Source: Phycisphaerae bacterium
GTDB taxonomy: Bacteria; Planctomycetota; Phycisphaerae; UBA1845; UTPLA1
NCBI GenBank assembly: GCA_035275405.1
Contig: DATEMU010000015.1
Coordinates: 620,001-684,000, forward strand
Length of the DNA: 64,000 bases
Reading direction: 5' to 3'
The notes below the pieces were generated by a model. The model had not been told where the DNA came from and searched no databases. It saw nothing but the letters and a program-made list of their open reading frames with translations. Position numbers and translations under genes: made by a program. This document shows positions 9,934 through 16,922 of the stretch, piece after piece (position 1 is the stretch's first letter; each line of letters opens with the position of its first letter).

Positions 9934-9949
9934 TGGCACGCCCGATGCT
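9934..9949 (+). promoter_or_regulatory. Sigma-54 promoter of the rsr-RNA-rtcBA operon
   Basis: TGGCACGCCCGATGCT matches the -24/-12 consensus TGGCACGNNNNTTGCW at all fixed positions but one, with correct GG-to-GC spacing. Transcription would start near 9960, about 40 bases before the rsr start. It lies directly beside a sigma-54 activator gene (rtcR), which makes chance occurrence unlikely. Confidence 0.85.
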
Positions 9950-9998
9950 ATTGCCCTGACGAGCCTGGAATGGAGTTTTTTGTCCAAGGAGAACAGTC

Positions 9999-11582
9999 AT
10001 GGCTAACAAGAGCATCTTCAAGACTATCCGGGGACTGTTTGTCCCGCCCGCCGACACGGTCAACGAGGCCGGTGGGGTGGCGTATCGCATGAGCGATCGC
10101 CAGGCCCTCGCGCAGTATGCCGCGACCGGCTGTTTGAACGGCACGTTCTACGCGGCCGGCGAGACGCAGCTTGAGCAGATCCTGAAGCTCTGCGATCGCG
10201 TCGAGCCGGAGTTCATCGCCCGCACAGCGCTGTACGCGCGGCAGGCCGGAAACATGAAGGACTTGCCCGCTCTCTTGTGCGCGGTTCTGTCGATCAAGAG
10301 CCCGGGGTTGATGGCGGAAATCTTCGATCGCGTGATCGACTCACCGAAGATGCTCCGCAACTTCGTCCAGATCATGCGGTCGGGGACCATCGGGCGCAAG
10401 TCGCTGGGCTCGCTGCCGAAGCGCCTTGTTGCTCAGTGGATCGAGAAGCGGACGGACAAGCAGCTTTTTGTCGGTTCGGTCGGGAACGATCCGTCCCTGG
10501 CAGACATCGTCAAGATGGTCCACCCGAAGCCGCGGTCCGCGTCGCGTGAGGCCCTGTTCGGATACTTTATTGGCCGCACGTACAACGCCGACGCGTTGCC
10601 GGAGTTGGTGCGCGAGTTCGAGGCGTACAAGACCGCGACCGACCGCACGACCATGGAGCCGCCGGACGTTCCCTTCCAGATGTTGACGGCGCTCGATTTG
10701 TCGCCGGACGTTTGGAAGTCGATTGCGCGGCGGGCTCCGTGGCAGACCACGCGAATGAACCTGAACACGTTCGCCCGGCACGGCGTCTTTGAGGACGCGG
10801 AGTTGACGGCGGCGATTGCGGATCGCCTGCGCGATCGGGAGTTGATCGAGAAGGCCCGCGTCTTCCCCTATCAACTGATGGTTGCTTACGCGTCAGCGGC
10901 GAAGGTGCCCGCGGTGGTCCGCGAGGCCTTGCAGGACGCCATGGAGGTCGCGATCGCCAACGTGCCGAAGGTCAATGGCCAGGTGTACGTCTTCCCGGAT
11001 ATCTCGGGGTCGATGCACTCGCCGGTCACGGGATTTCGGCGCGGAGCGTCGACGAAGGTTCGCTGCGTAGATGTTGCGGCCCTGGTGGCTGCGGCGATGG
11101 TTCGGACGAATCCGGCGACGGTGGTGGTTCCGTTCGAGTCGAAGGCGATTTCGCCTGAGAAGCTCGGGCTGAACCCGCGCGACTCAGTCATGACCAACGC
11201 GCAGAAGCTCGCGTCGCTGCCGGCCGGTGGGACGAACTGCTCAGCGGCGCTGGCGTATTTGAACAAGCGCCGGGCGACCGGCGACCTCGTCATCTACGTC
11301 TCGGACAACGAGTCGTGGGTCGATTCGTCCAACTATGGCCGCTTCGGTGGAAGCCGGACGCGGACCATGGACGAGTGGGCGACCTTCAAGCGGCGGAGTC
11401 CGCAGGCTCGGATGATCTGTATCGACATCCAGCCGTGCGCGACGACGCAGGCGAAGGAGCGCGACGACATCACCAACGTCGGAGGGTTCTCTGACGAGGT
11501 CTTTAACCTGATCGCGGCCGTGGCCCGCGGAGATACGTCCGATGGCTACTGGACGCGGCAGATCGAGGCGATCCGTATCTAA
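9999..11582 (+). CDS. rsr: Rsr, bacterial Ro60 (TROVE domain) RNA-binding protein
   Basis: 527 residues starting at an ATG preceded by AAGGAGA. The N-terminal two thirds is the TROVE HEAT-repeat ring (QYAATGCLNGTFY, TALYARQAGNMKDLPALL) that binds Y RNAs on its outer face and misfolded RNA ends in its central hole. The C-terminal third is a von Willebrand factor A domain with the metal-binding motif DISGSM near residues 334-339. Length and domains match Ro60 orthologues such as Deinococcus Rsr. It is first in the operon, and its predicted ligands, Y-like RNAs, are encoded immediately downstream. Confidence 0.95.
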   Translation: MANKSIFKTIRGLFVPPADTVNEAGGVAYRMSDRQALAQYAATGCLNGTFYAAGETQLEQILKLCDRVEPEFIARTALYARQAGNMKDLPALLCAVLSIKSPGLMAEIFDRVIDSPKMLRNFVQIMRSGTIGRKSLGSLPKRLVAQWIEKRTDKQLFVGSVGNDPSLADIVKMVHPKPRSASREALFGYFIGRTYNADALPELVREFEAYKTATDRTTMEPPDVPFQMLTALDLSPDVWKSIARRAPWQTTRMNLNTFARHGVFEDAELTAAIADRLRDRELIEKARVFPYQLMVAYASAAKVPAVVREALQDAMEVAIANVPKVNGQVYVFPDISGSMHSPVTGFRRGASTKVRCVDVAALVAAAMVRTNPATVVVPFESKAISPEKLGLNPRDSVMTNAQKLASLPAGGTNCSAALAYLNKRRATGDLVIYVSDNESWVDSSNYGRFGGSRTRTMDEWATFKRRSPQARMICIDIQPCATTQAKERDDITNVGGFSDEVFNLIAAVARGDTSDGYWTRQIEAIRI

Positions 11583-11595
11583 AGGCTCATGGACC

Positions 11596-11626
11596 GCCGG
11601 GCGGCGTCGACAGGGCGCCGTCCGGC
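11596..11626 (+). promoter_or_regulatory. Strong stem-loop between rsr and the RNA array
   Basis: GCCGGGCGGCG pairs with CGCCGTCCGGC (11 bp, one G-T pair) around a 9-base loop, starting 14 bases after the rsr stop. There is no run of T after it, so it is more likely an mRNA-end stabiliser or processing boundary than a classical terminator; partial termination cannot be excluded. Confidence 0.5.
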
Positions 11627-11634
11627 ATCTTAAA

Positions 11635-11705
11635 CCGGTTCGAATGTCGTGGTGATTACATGGATAACAACCATTTCTACGTCACCACACCGTTTGTCGA
11701 ATCGG
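11635..11705 (+). ncRNA. Minimal Y-RNA-like element (Y-like 0)
   Basis: The ends CCGGTTCGA (11635-11643) and TCGAATCGG (11697-11705) pair over 9 bp with one G-T. Directly after the 5' strand comes ATGTCGTGGTGATTACATGG, which shares the ATG...TACATG signature with the other three elements of the array. An inner GTGGTGA/TCACCAC stem closes the body. There is no tRNA-like module, so this would be a simple ~71-base hairpin Y RNA. It is supported by structure and by the shared motif; no family search was possible. Confidence 0.5.
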
Positions 11706-11723
11706 CGAAACAGTACGAGTTAC

Positions 11724-11823
11724 GACACTCGGCGAATGCAGACGGGAGTACATGTGGCAAAGGCCCAAAAGGCCGAGCGGGTTCGAGTCCCGCGGCTCTC
11801 GCCAACGATTGTCGCCGGGCGTC
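11724..11823 (+). ncRNA. Y-RNA-like element with a T-arm-like hairpin (Y-like a)
   Basis: The outer stem GACACTCGGCGA / TCGCCGGGCGTC pairs with one mismatch and one G-T. After the 5' strand the sequence ATGCAGACGGGAGTACATG carries the array signature. The body has a GGCC-CAAAA-GGCC hairpin (11762-11774) and a perfect T-arm GCGGG-TTCGAGT-CCCGC (11777-11793), but no D-arm or permuted acceptor stem. It therefore looks intermediate between the minimal element and the full tRNA mimics. It ends 2 bases before the first tRNA-Leu. Confidence 0.55.
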
Positions 11824-11825
11824 TC

Positions 11826-11909
11826 GCGGCTGTGTCGGAACTGGAAGACGAGCGCGCCTCAGAAGCGCGTGGGCATACGCCCGTGAGGGTTCGACTCCCT
11901 CCAGCCGCA
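11826..11909 (+). tRNA. tRNA-Leu(CAG) inside the RNA repair operon
   Basis: The acceptor strands GCGGCTG/CAGCCGC pair perfectly. There is a TCG/CGA D-stem with GG in the loop, an anticodon stem CGCGC/GCGCG around CTCAGAA giving anticodon CAG with T at 33, a long variable arm GGGC-ATAC-GCCC, a T-arm GAGGG-TTCGACT-CCCTC, and discriminator A, correct for leucine. No CCA is encoded. The cloverleaf is intact, so it is likely charged and functional; alternatively it is a sacrificial target for anticodon nucleases that the neighbouring RtcBA could repair. Confidence 0.85.
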
Positions 11910-11912
11910 TAC

Positions 11913-11996
11913 GCGGTCGTGGCGGAATTGGCAGACGCGCCGGATCAAGAGTCCGGTGTTGGAAACAACGTGTGGGTTCGACTCCCACCGACCGCA
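11913..11996 (+). tRNA. tRNA-Leu-like gene with abnormal anticodon loop
   Basis: The acceptor GCGGTCG/CGACCGC, D-arm GCG/CGC with loop AATTGGCAGA, variable arm GTTG-GAAA-CAAC, T-arm GTGGG-TTCGACT-CCCAC and discriminator A all fit leucine tRNA. The anticodon stem CCGGA/TCCGG, extendable to GCCGGA/TCCGGT, closes a loop TCAAGAG: position 33 is C, not the near-universal T, and the triplet at 34-36 is AAG. It is therefore either a non-decoding tRNA-like RNA or a tRNA with an unusual loop. It ends one base before the next Y-like element. Confidence 0.75.
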
Positions 11997-11997
11997 A

Positions 11998-12136
11998 TGC
12001 GTGACGAATGCCCGTGGAACTACATGGTTTCAATCCACCGGTCGCGGGTTCGAATCCCGCCGGGTCTATTTGGCAAACAAGAGACCCGTAGCTCAGTGGT
12101 AGAGCAGGACGTTTCACAAATACTCGTCGTCACGCA
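11998..12136 (+). ncRNA. yrlA: YrlA-type Y RNA: circularly permuted tRNA mimic (Y-like b)
   Basis: The outer stem TGCGTGACGA/TCGTCACGCA is 10 perfect base pairs. The signature ATGCCCGTGGAACTACATGG follows. A T-arm GCGGG-TTCGAAT-CCCGC (12044-12060) runs directly into acceptor-like CGGGTCT, then a 14-base loop, then the complementary AGACCCG (12082-12088) and a perfect D-arm GCTC-AGTGGTA-GAGC (12091-12105). The tRNA 3' half thus precedes the 5' half, and the acceptor stem is closed by a loop instead of ending the molecule. This is the arrangement known for bacterial YrlA RNAs, where the Y stem that binds Ro60 replaces the anticodon side. The symbol is by architecture. Confidence 0.8.
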
Positions 12137-12154
12137 GTTTTGAAAAGAGGTGCC

Positions 12155-12304
12155 GCCCGACCGGTGCAGGACGAATGCCAGAGGAACTACATGTAATCTG
12201 CGGGTTGCGGGTTCGAGTCCCGCTGCCGGTTCTTGCCGGTGTAGCTCAATTGGATAGAGCATCAGAACCGTTTCTCAAATTTCGTCGTCCTGCATCGGTC
12301 GGGC
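12155..12304 (+). ncRNA. Second YrlA-type permuted tRNA mimic (Y-like c)
   Basis: The outer stem, 12155-12174 with 12285-12304, is a 20-bp uninterrupted helix with one G-T pair. The signature ATGCCAGAGGAACTACATG comes next. The tRNA module is T-arm GCGGG-TTCGAGT-CCCGC (12207-12223), acceptor TGCCGGT closed by a TCTT tetraloop onto GCCGGTG, then D-arm GCTC-AATTGGATA-GAGC (12244-12260). It has the same permuted order as its neighbour but different stem sequences, so the fold rather than the sequence is conserved. It ends 71 bases before rtcB. Confidence 0.8.
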
Positions 12305-12375
12305 TGGCGCATCGCCGCTTCGCGAAAGAGAGCGGAAAGCCTGATTCATCGTTTCGCTTACAATGAGGTCTAACT

Positions 12376-13875
12376 ATGGGCGAAGACAGCAAATACAAAC
12401 TAGTTCCTACCGGCGAAGCGACGGCGATCCTGCCGGTGGATGGTGGACGCCTGAAGCCCGTCACTGTCATCGGGACCGACGCGATCCGTGCGACCTTCTC
12501 CGAGGACACGCTCCAGCAGGTCATCAACACGCGAATGGCCCCTGGCGTCGCCGAGGTCGTGCTCAACCCCGACGCCCATATCGGCTACGGTGCGCCAATC
12601 GGCTGCGTCATGGCCTCGCCGTCGCACATCTATCCAGGTCCCGTCGGAGTAGATATCAAGTGCAGCATGAGCCTGCTCCAACTCGACCTGCCCGCTGATG
12701 CGATTATCGATCGCACGACGCGCCGCGCGATTATCGATGCGATCTGCGAACGCGTGCCGACGGGCGCGGGGCGGGGCCAGCGCAGCGTCTCGAAATCCCG
12801 GCATGTCGCTGAGCCGCTCGGCCGCCGGGTCGCCGTCGAAGGCGCATCTGCCGCGGTCTGCGAGGCCCTCGGCATCCCCGCGTACTGGGCAGAACGCTGC
12901 GAAGACAGCTTCCATCTCGGCCACGACGATACCCGTGACGCCCTCTCAGCGCGCCTGGACTGGCTTCTATGCGCTGGGACCATCGGCGACTTCGTTGAGA
13001 AGATGCGCCAGCTCGGCTCCTACGGCGGCGGGAACCATTTCGGCGAATGCGAAGTCGTGCATGTCGGCGAGGACAGCCGCGCCAAGTTCTGTGCGAAGGT
13101 GTTCGGGCTCAACGACGGTCATGTCGCCTTTCTGTCCCACTGCGGCTCGCGCGGCTTCGGACACAACCTCGCCGCCGGGCAGTTCAAGGCCCTGCAAGGC
13201 AAGTTCGACACCTGGGGCATTCCGTTCCCCGGCGCGGACAAGGAGCTTTGCTACGCGCCGCTCGGCACGAAGGAGGCCGACGCCTACCTCGACGACATGG
13301 CGATGGGCGCGAATTTCGCGACCGTGAACCACATGCTGATCAACGCGCTCGTTCTGGAAGCGTTCCAGCAGGTCGTCCCCGGCGTCAAAGGCGAGCTGGT
13401 CTATTTCATCAGCCACAACATCGCGCGAAAGGAAATCGTTCAGAACCAGCCGATGTGGGTCATGCGCAAAGGCGCGACCCGCGCCTTTCCCGCGAAGCAC
13501 CATGGGCTCAAGGGCACTCCCTTCGAAGCGAGCGGCCATCCGATCCTGCTGCCCGGCGACCCGCAGCGCGGCTCGGCGGTCATGGTCGCCGACGAGACCG
13601 CGTCGCTGTCGTGCTACAGCGTTAACCACGGCGCGGGCCGGATGCTCGGCCGCAAGCAGGCGATCCGCACGCTCGACCAGAAGTCGATCGACGCGTCGTT
13701 CGACGAACAGGACATCCTGACCAACTGCAGGAACTACCCGATGGACGAGGCCCCGGCGGCGTACAAGGATTTCGACGAGGTGCTTCGGTCGGTGAAGTTG
13801 GCAGGCCTGGCGTCGGAGGTGGCGCGTCTCAAGGCACGGTTTGTGATTAAGGATGCGTCAAAGGCGGATGATTAG
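12376..13875 (+). CDS. rtcB: RtcB, RNA 3'-phosphate/5'-hydroxyl ligase
   Basis: 499 residues. RtcB joins RNA 2',3'-cyclic phosphate or 3'-phosphate ends to 5'-OH ends using GTP and manganese. Family motifs are present: PDAHIGYGAPIG near 65-76, GVDIKC at 91-96 with the metal-binding Cys, GGGNHFGE, HCGSRGFGHN, SHNIARKE, and VNHGAGRMLGR with the guanylylated His near residue 418. Every expected metal and nucleotide ligand is there. GAGG lies just upstream of the ATG. Placement after the tRNA/Y RNA array suggests repair of cleaved tRNA. Confidence 0.95.
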   Translation: MGEDSKYKLVPTGEATAILPVDGGRLKPVTVIGTDAIRATFSEDTLQQVINTRMAPGVAEVVLNPDAHIGYGAPIGCVMASPSHIYPGPVGVDIKCSMSLLQLDLPADAIIDRTTRRAIIDAICERVPTGAGRGQRSVSKSRHVAEPLGRRVAVEGASAAVCEALGIPAYWAERCEDSFHLGHDDTRDALSARLDWLLCAGTIGDFVEKMRQLGSYGGGNHFGECEVVHVGEDSRAKFCAKVFGLNDGHVAFLSHCGSRGFGHNLAAGQFKALQGKFDTWGIPFPGADKELCYAPLGTKEADAYLDDMAMGANFATVNHMLINALVLEAFQQVVPGVKGELVYFISHNIARKEIVQNQPMWVMRKGATRAFPAKHHGLKGTPFEASGHPILLPGDPQRGSAVMVADETASLSCYSVNHGAGRMLGRKQAIRTLDQKSIDASFDEQDILTNCRNYPMDEAPAAYKDFDEVLRSVKLAGLASEVARLKARFVIKDASKADD

Positions 13876-13893
13876 AAAGTAGCCAGGTACAAC

Positions 13894-14700
13894 ATGCACA
13901 ACAATGTTAATGGCGACAACGAGGTCACTGCGGTCAGGACAATGGCCACCACTCTCCTGGATTTTTGGCACAAGAGGGTCGCATCCGACAAAATCGAGAC
14001 GACAGCTGTTGATGTCGCTGGAATGTTCTTACTCGCGCGAACCCGAGAGTTTTTCCAAGCAGCCGTTGAGCTTCTCGGAGTTTCTTTTGCCGCACCCGTT
14101 GCAATTGCTGTGCTTGCGCGAGCGCAACTTGAATCCGCGGCAAATCTCCTGGTTATCCTCAATTCAAAGCTGAGTGCTGAGGCAAAGAAGAATCTCGCCG
14201 AGAGCTTTATACGTTTTGGTGAATTCAACCACGTTAGAAGCCTCGAAGATGATTTGGACGACTACCGCGCATCACTGTCGCCCACAGAACAGGGAAACCT
14301 TGATAGGCGTATCGAAGTCTCAACGGAGGTCCAATCAACGTTTACCCCGGAGCAAGAACGACAAGGGCGATATCCAACATGGAACGGCAAATCGATCACT
14401 CAAACTATTGTTGAAACCGGTGGAGACGGCGCTAGACGCTGGTACTCTCTAATGTCGCTCATAGCCCATGGCGATCCGTGTATGCTGCATAAATCATTGA
14501 CCATTACAGAAAACGAGTTTCGGTTATTTCAGCGAGATTACGGTGTCACCGATGCAGCTTATTGGGTAAATAGGATGGGTAAACAATTATTCGCGTGCCT
14601 ACTTGTATTTCTGACACGAAACGGGGAGATCGAAGTAGACGATGAAATCAAGCGCGTCTATCAAACGCTAGGAATCGAACAATCCCATGTTAACGATTGA
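13894..14700 (+). CDS. Unknown helical protein inserted between rtcB and rtcA (DUF5677-like?)
   Basis: 268 residues, predicted mostly alpha-helical. The segment LLARTREFFQAAVELL...LARAQLESAANLLVIL, and later SLMSLIAHGDP, resembles DUF5677-type proteins as I recall them; this is a weak, unverified resemblance. It has visibly lower GC and freer third positions than rtcB and rtcA, suggesting later arrival. It starts 18 bases after rtcB and overlaps the rtcA start by 14 bases, so it is embedded in the operon and probably translated with it. It may be an effector, sensor or accessory of RNA repair. Confidence 0.7.
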   Translation: MHNNVNGDNEVTAVRTMATTLLDFWHKRVASDKIETTAVDVAGMFLLARTREFFQAAVELLGVSFAAPVAIAVLARAQLESAANLLVILNSKLSAEAKKNLAESFIRFGEFNHVRSLEDDLDDYRASLSPTEQGNLDRRIEVSTEVQSTFTPEQERQGRYPTWNGKSITQTIVETGGDGARRWYSLMSLIAHGDPCMLHKSLTITENEFRLFQRDYGVTDAAYWVNRMGKQLFACLLVFLTRNGEIEVDDEIKRVYQTLGIEQSHVND

Positions 14701-15712
14701 CGGCTCCTACGGCGAAGGCGGAGGGCAGATTCTTCGCTCCTCGCTCGCCCTCTCGATGGTGACAGGCACCCCCTTTCGCATCGAGAAGATTCGCGCGAAT
14801 CGCGAGAAGCCCGGCCTCATGCGCCAGCATCTGACCGCCGTGAACGCCGCGACGAAGGTCTGCGACGCGCAGGTCGACGGGGCCGCTATCGGCTCGCAGG
14901 CCCTGTCTTTCACGCCCGGCAAGGTTCGCGGCGGCGACTTCGCCTTCAGCATCGGCACCGCCGGCAGCACGACGCTCGTCCTACAGACCGTACTGCTTCC
15001 CCTGTTGCTGGCGGACGAGCCGAGCCGCCTGACGCTCGAAGGCGGCACGCACAATCCCTTCGCGCCGCCCTTCGACTTCCTTGCGAAGGCCTACCTTCCG
15101 CTCGTCAATCGCATGGGCCCGACCGTCCGCGCATCGCTCGAGCGCCCCGGCTTCTACCCCGCCGGCGGCGGACGCATCACAATCGAGATTGCACCGGCGA
15201 AGCGTCTAAACGGCTTCGACCTGCTCGAACGAGGGGAATTGCGCGACCGCAAGGCCCGCGCCATCGTCTCCAACCTGCCGCGCCACATCGCCGAGCGTGA
15301 GACCAAGGTCTTCGCCAAGCGCTTGAACTGGCCGACCGACCAGATTGAGGCCGTGGAGGTCGCCGGTTCGCCCGGCCCCGGCAACATCGTCACGATCGAA
15401 CTAGCGTTCGAGCACGTCGGCGAGGTATTCACCGGCTTCGGCGAGGTCGGCCGCCCCGCCGAGGCCGTCGCGATGCTCGCCGTCCAACAGTATCAACGCT
15501 ACATCAAATCCTCCGCTCCTGCAGGAGAATACCTGACGGACCAGCTCATGCTCCCCTTCGCCATCGCGGGTAACGGCTCCTTCCGCTCGATCGGCCTGTC
15601 TCGTCATTCACAAACGCATCTGGAGCTGATTCAAAGTTTCCTTGGTCCCAACTCGGTCAAAACCGAAAAGTCCGACGATTCGACGCATCTGAGGTTCGGT
15701 CCAAGTCGATAA
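14687..15712 (+). CDS. rtcA: RtcA, RNA 3'-terminal phosphate cyclase
   Basis: 341 residues, the normal length. RtcA uses ATP to convert RNA 3'-phosphate ends into 2',3'-cyclic phosphates, via an enzyme-AMP intermediate on a histidine. The N-terminus GSYGEGGGQILRSSLALS is the family hallmark. GSTTLVLQTVLLPLLLA, FYPAGGG and, near residue 305, SRHSQTHLE with the catalytic His are intact. Its ATG overlaps the end of the preceding gene by 14 bases, showing translational coupling. It is last in the operon and converges on an unrelated minus-strand gene 14 bases away. Confidence 0.93.
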   Translation: MLTIDGSYGEGGGQILRSSLALSMVTGTPFRIEKIRANREKPGLMRQHLTAVNAATKVCDAQVDGAAIGSQALSFTPGKVRGGDFAFSIGTAGSTTLVLQTVLLPLLLADEPSRLTLEGGTHNPFAPPFDFLAKAYLPLVNRMGPTVRASLERPGFYPAGGGRITIEIAPAKRLNGFDLLERGELRDRKARAIVSNLPRHIAERETKVFAKRLNWPTDQIEAVEVAGSPGPGNIVTIELAFEHVGEVFTGFGEVGRPAEAVAMLAVQQYQRYIKSSAPAGEYLTDQLMLPFAIAGNGSFRSIGLSRHSQTHLELIQSFLGPNSVKTEKSDDSTHLRFGPSR

Positions 15713-15726
15713 TGGGAATCCTCACC

Positions 15727-16389
15727 TTAATGGACGGGCGGTCCGTCCGGTGTCGATGGACCTCGCACGCGTTCCATCTCTTGGGCCGACGGCAATCGCC
15801 GAGGAAGCTTGGATAGTTCGGTGGCCATGCGTTGATGCAGCTCCAGAATCCTCGCCAGGACATTCTCGTAACCGTCATCCTCACGCCGCCTGCGCAGGGC
15901 CTCTTCTTCTGCTGCTTCCCGCTGCCTTTCCCGCTCGCGAAGTTCGGCCCAACCTACCCGAAGCTTGTTCAAGTGCCGGATCAGGTAGTCCGCGACGAGA
16001 TCGACCTTATCCTCCAGGGGCTTTCGTCCATCGATCCACTTGGCATATTCATTATCCACATCGACACAGAGTTTGCCCGTGCCGAGGTACCGATCATGAC
16101 CATAGTTCTTCGGATCGGGCCGTCGGTTGGTCACCGTTTTCTCCCGGACTCTGATCTCGAACTCCCAATCATAAAAGACGACATAATTTCGGGGGTGCTT
16201 TTCCCAGGGGCGGCCCTGTTTTGCGATCATGACGGCTTCATACCGACGTACGCTCGCCGCGATGCCGTCCAAGATTCGCCTCGCTCGGATGCCAAGATCC
16301 CCCCCGTCCTGAAGAAACCAAATTTGGGGGGTTTCTGACTGCCGCTGCGCTGCAGCATACTTCGCCTTCCAGGTCGCCTCATCACGCAT
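15727..16389 (-). CDS. Hypothetical protein with C-terminal coiled coil
   Basis: 220 residues from the ATG at 16389, chosen because AGGAGGT lies ideally upstream; a longer frame reaches 16482. The middle holds an aromatic-rich beta region (NYVVFYDWEFEIRVREK), and the C-terminal third is a charged helix (AELRERERQREAAEEEALRRR) likely to form a coiled coil. No family is recognised. Nothing links it to the convergent rtcA. Confidence 0.65.
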   Translation of the reverse strand: MRDEATWKAKYAAAQRQSETPQIWFLQDGGDLGIRARRILDGIAASVRRYEAVMIAKQGRPWEKHPRNYVVFYDWEFEIRVREKTVTNRRPDPKNYGHDRYLGTGKLCVDVDNEYAKWIDGRKPLEDKVDLVADYLIRHLNKLRVGWAELRERERQREAAEEEALRRRREDDGYENVLARILELHQRMATELSKLPRRLPSAQEMERVRGPSTPDGPPVH

Positions 16390-16481
16390 GATACTACCTC
16401 CTGGGTTGTCGCCGTGACGATCACGGCGGTTTTCGATTTCAATGACTTGGTAAATATTCGTCGCCGTGCGAGGGGACTTCA

Positions 16482-16634
16482 ATGGGTGCCTGCTTTGATA
16501 AGCTCATGGCCCCGTTTCGGGGAACTGCCCCTGGACGCATTCAACGAGAACCGCTACAAAATAAACGACACACGCTGCCAATCCGTCGGGTTCGCAAAAG
16601 CGAGCCCGGGTCCGTTTGTGCCGAATTGACGTAG
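16482..16634 (+). CDS. Possible small basic protein
   Basis: A 50-residue frame, ATG at 16482 and stop at 16632-16634, preceded by GAGGGGA and ending 33 bases before the next gene. The product is strongly basic (QNKRHTLPIRRVRKSE). Too short to judge by composition; listed because of the ribosome site and spacing. Confidence 0.3.
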   Translation: MGACFDKLMAPFRGTAPGRIQREPLQNKRHTLPIRRVRKSEPGSVCAELT

Positions 16635-16667
16635 GTTTTTTTGAAGGTCTAAAGAGGACCAACGCTC

Positions 16668-16901
16668 ATGGGAATTCGTGACGTCGAAATTCGATCCGAT
16701 AGTTCGGGGCGCGTCCACACCGTTAGGCTCGTCTTTGGCCCGCACTATTTTTTAGAAGTCGTCGACAACCAAGGCAAGATATCTTTGGCCATGGGCGCGT
16801 CACATCACGGGATCCGAGCCGCGGCCAACGAGGTCAACGATGAGCTTGAACAGTTCATCAACGAGCTTCGCGAGCGCCATCCGCGAAATCAACTTGACTA
16901 A
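16668..16901 (+). CDS. Small hypothetical protein
   Basis: 77 residues. Two beta-strand-like segments (VHTVRLVFGPHYFLEVVD) are followed by a long helix (EVNDELEQFINELRER). It leads a short plus-strand cluster with the next two genes, with gaps of about 20 and 110 bases. No family recognised. Confidence 0.5.
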   Translation: MGIRDVEIRSDSSGRVHTVRLVFGPHYFLEVVDNQGKISLAMGASHHGIRAAANEVNDELEQFINELRERHPRNQLD

Positions 16902-16922
16902 TTCCATTGCGCATGCGCCAAA

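Noticed and set aside
11724..11823. Calling Y-like a as tRNA-Ser or a tRNA-Leu pseudogene
   Set aside because: It has only a T-arm; no acceptor or D-arm pairs, while the outer stem and signature match the Y-like elements.
11649..12143. 164-residue open frame across the RNA array, and its antisense partners
   Set aside because: It is a chance reading of tRNA/T-arm sequences (GFEPAT, SSVVEQ-type text), a known artefact of tRNA arrays.
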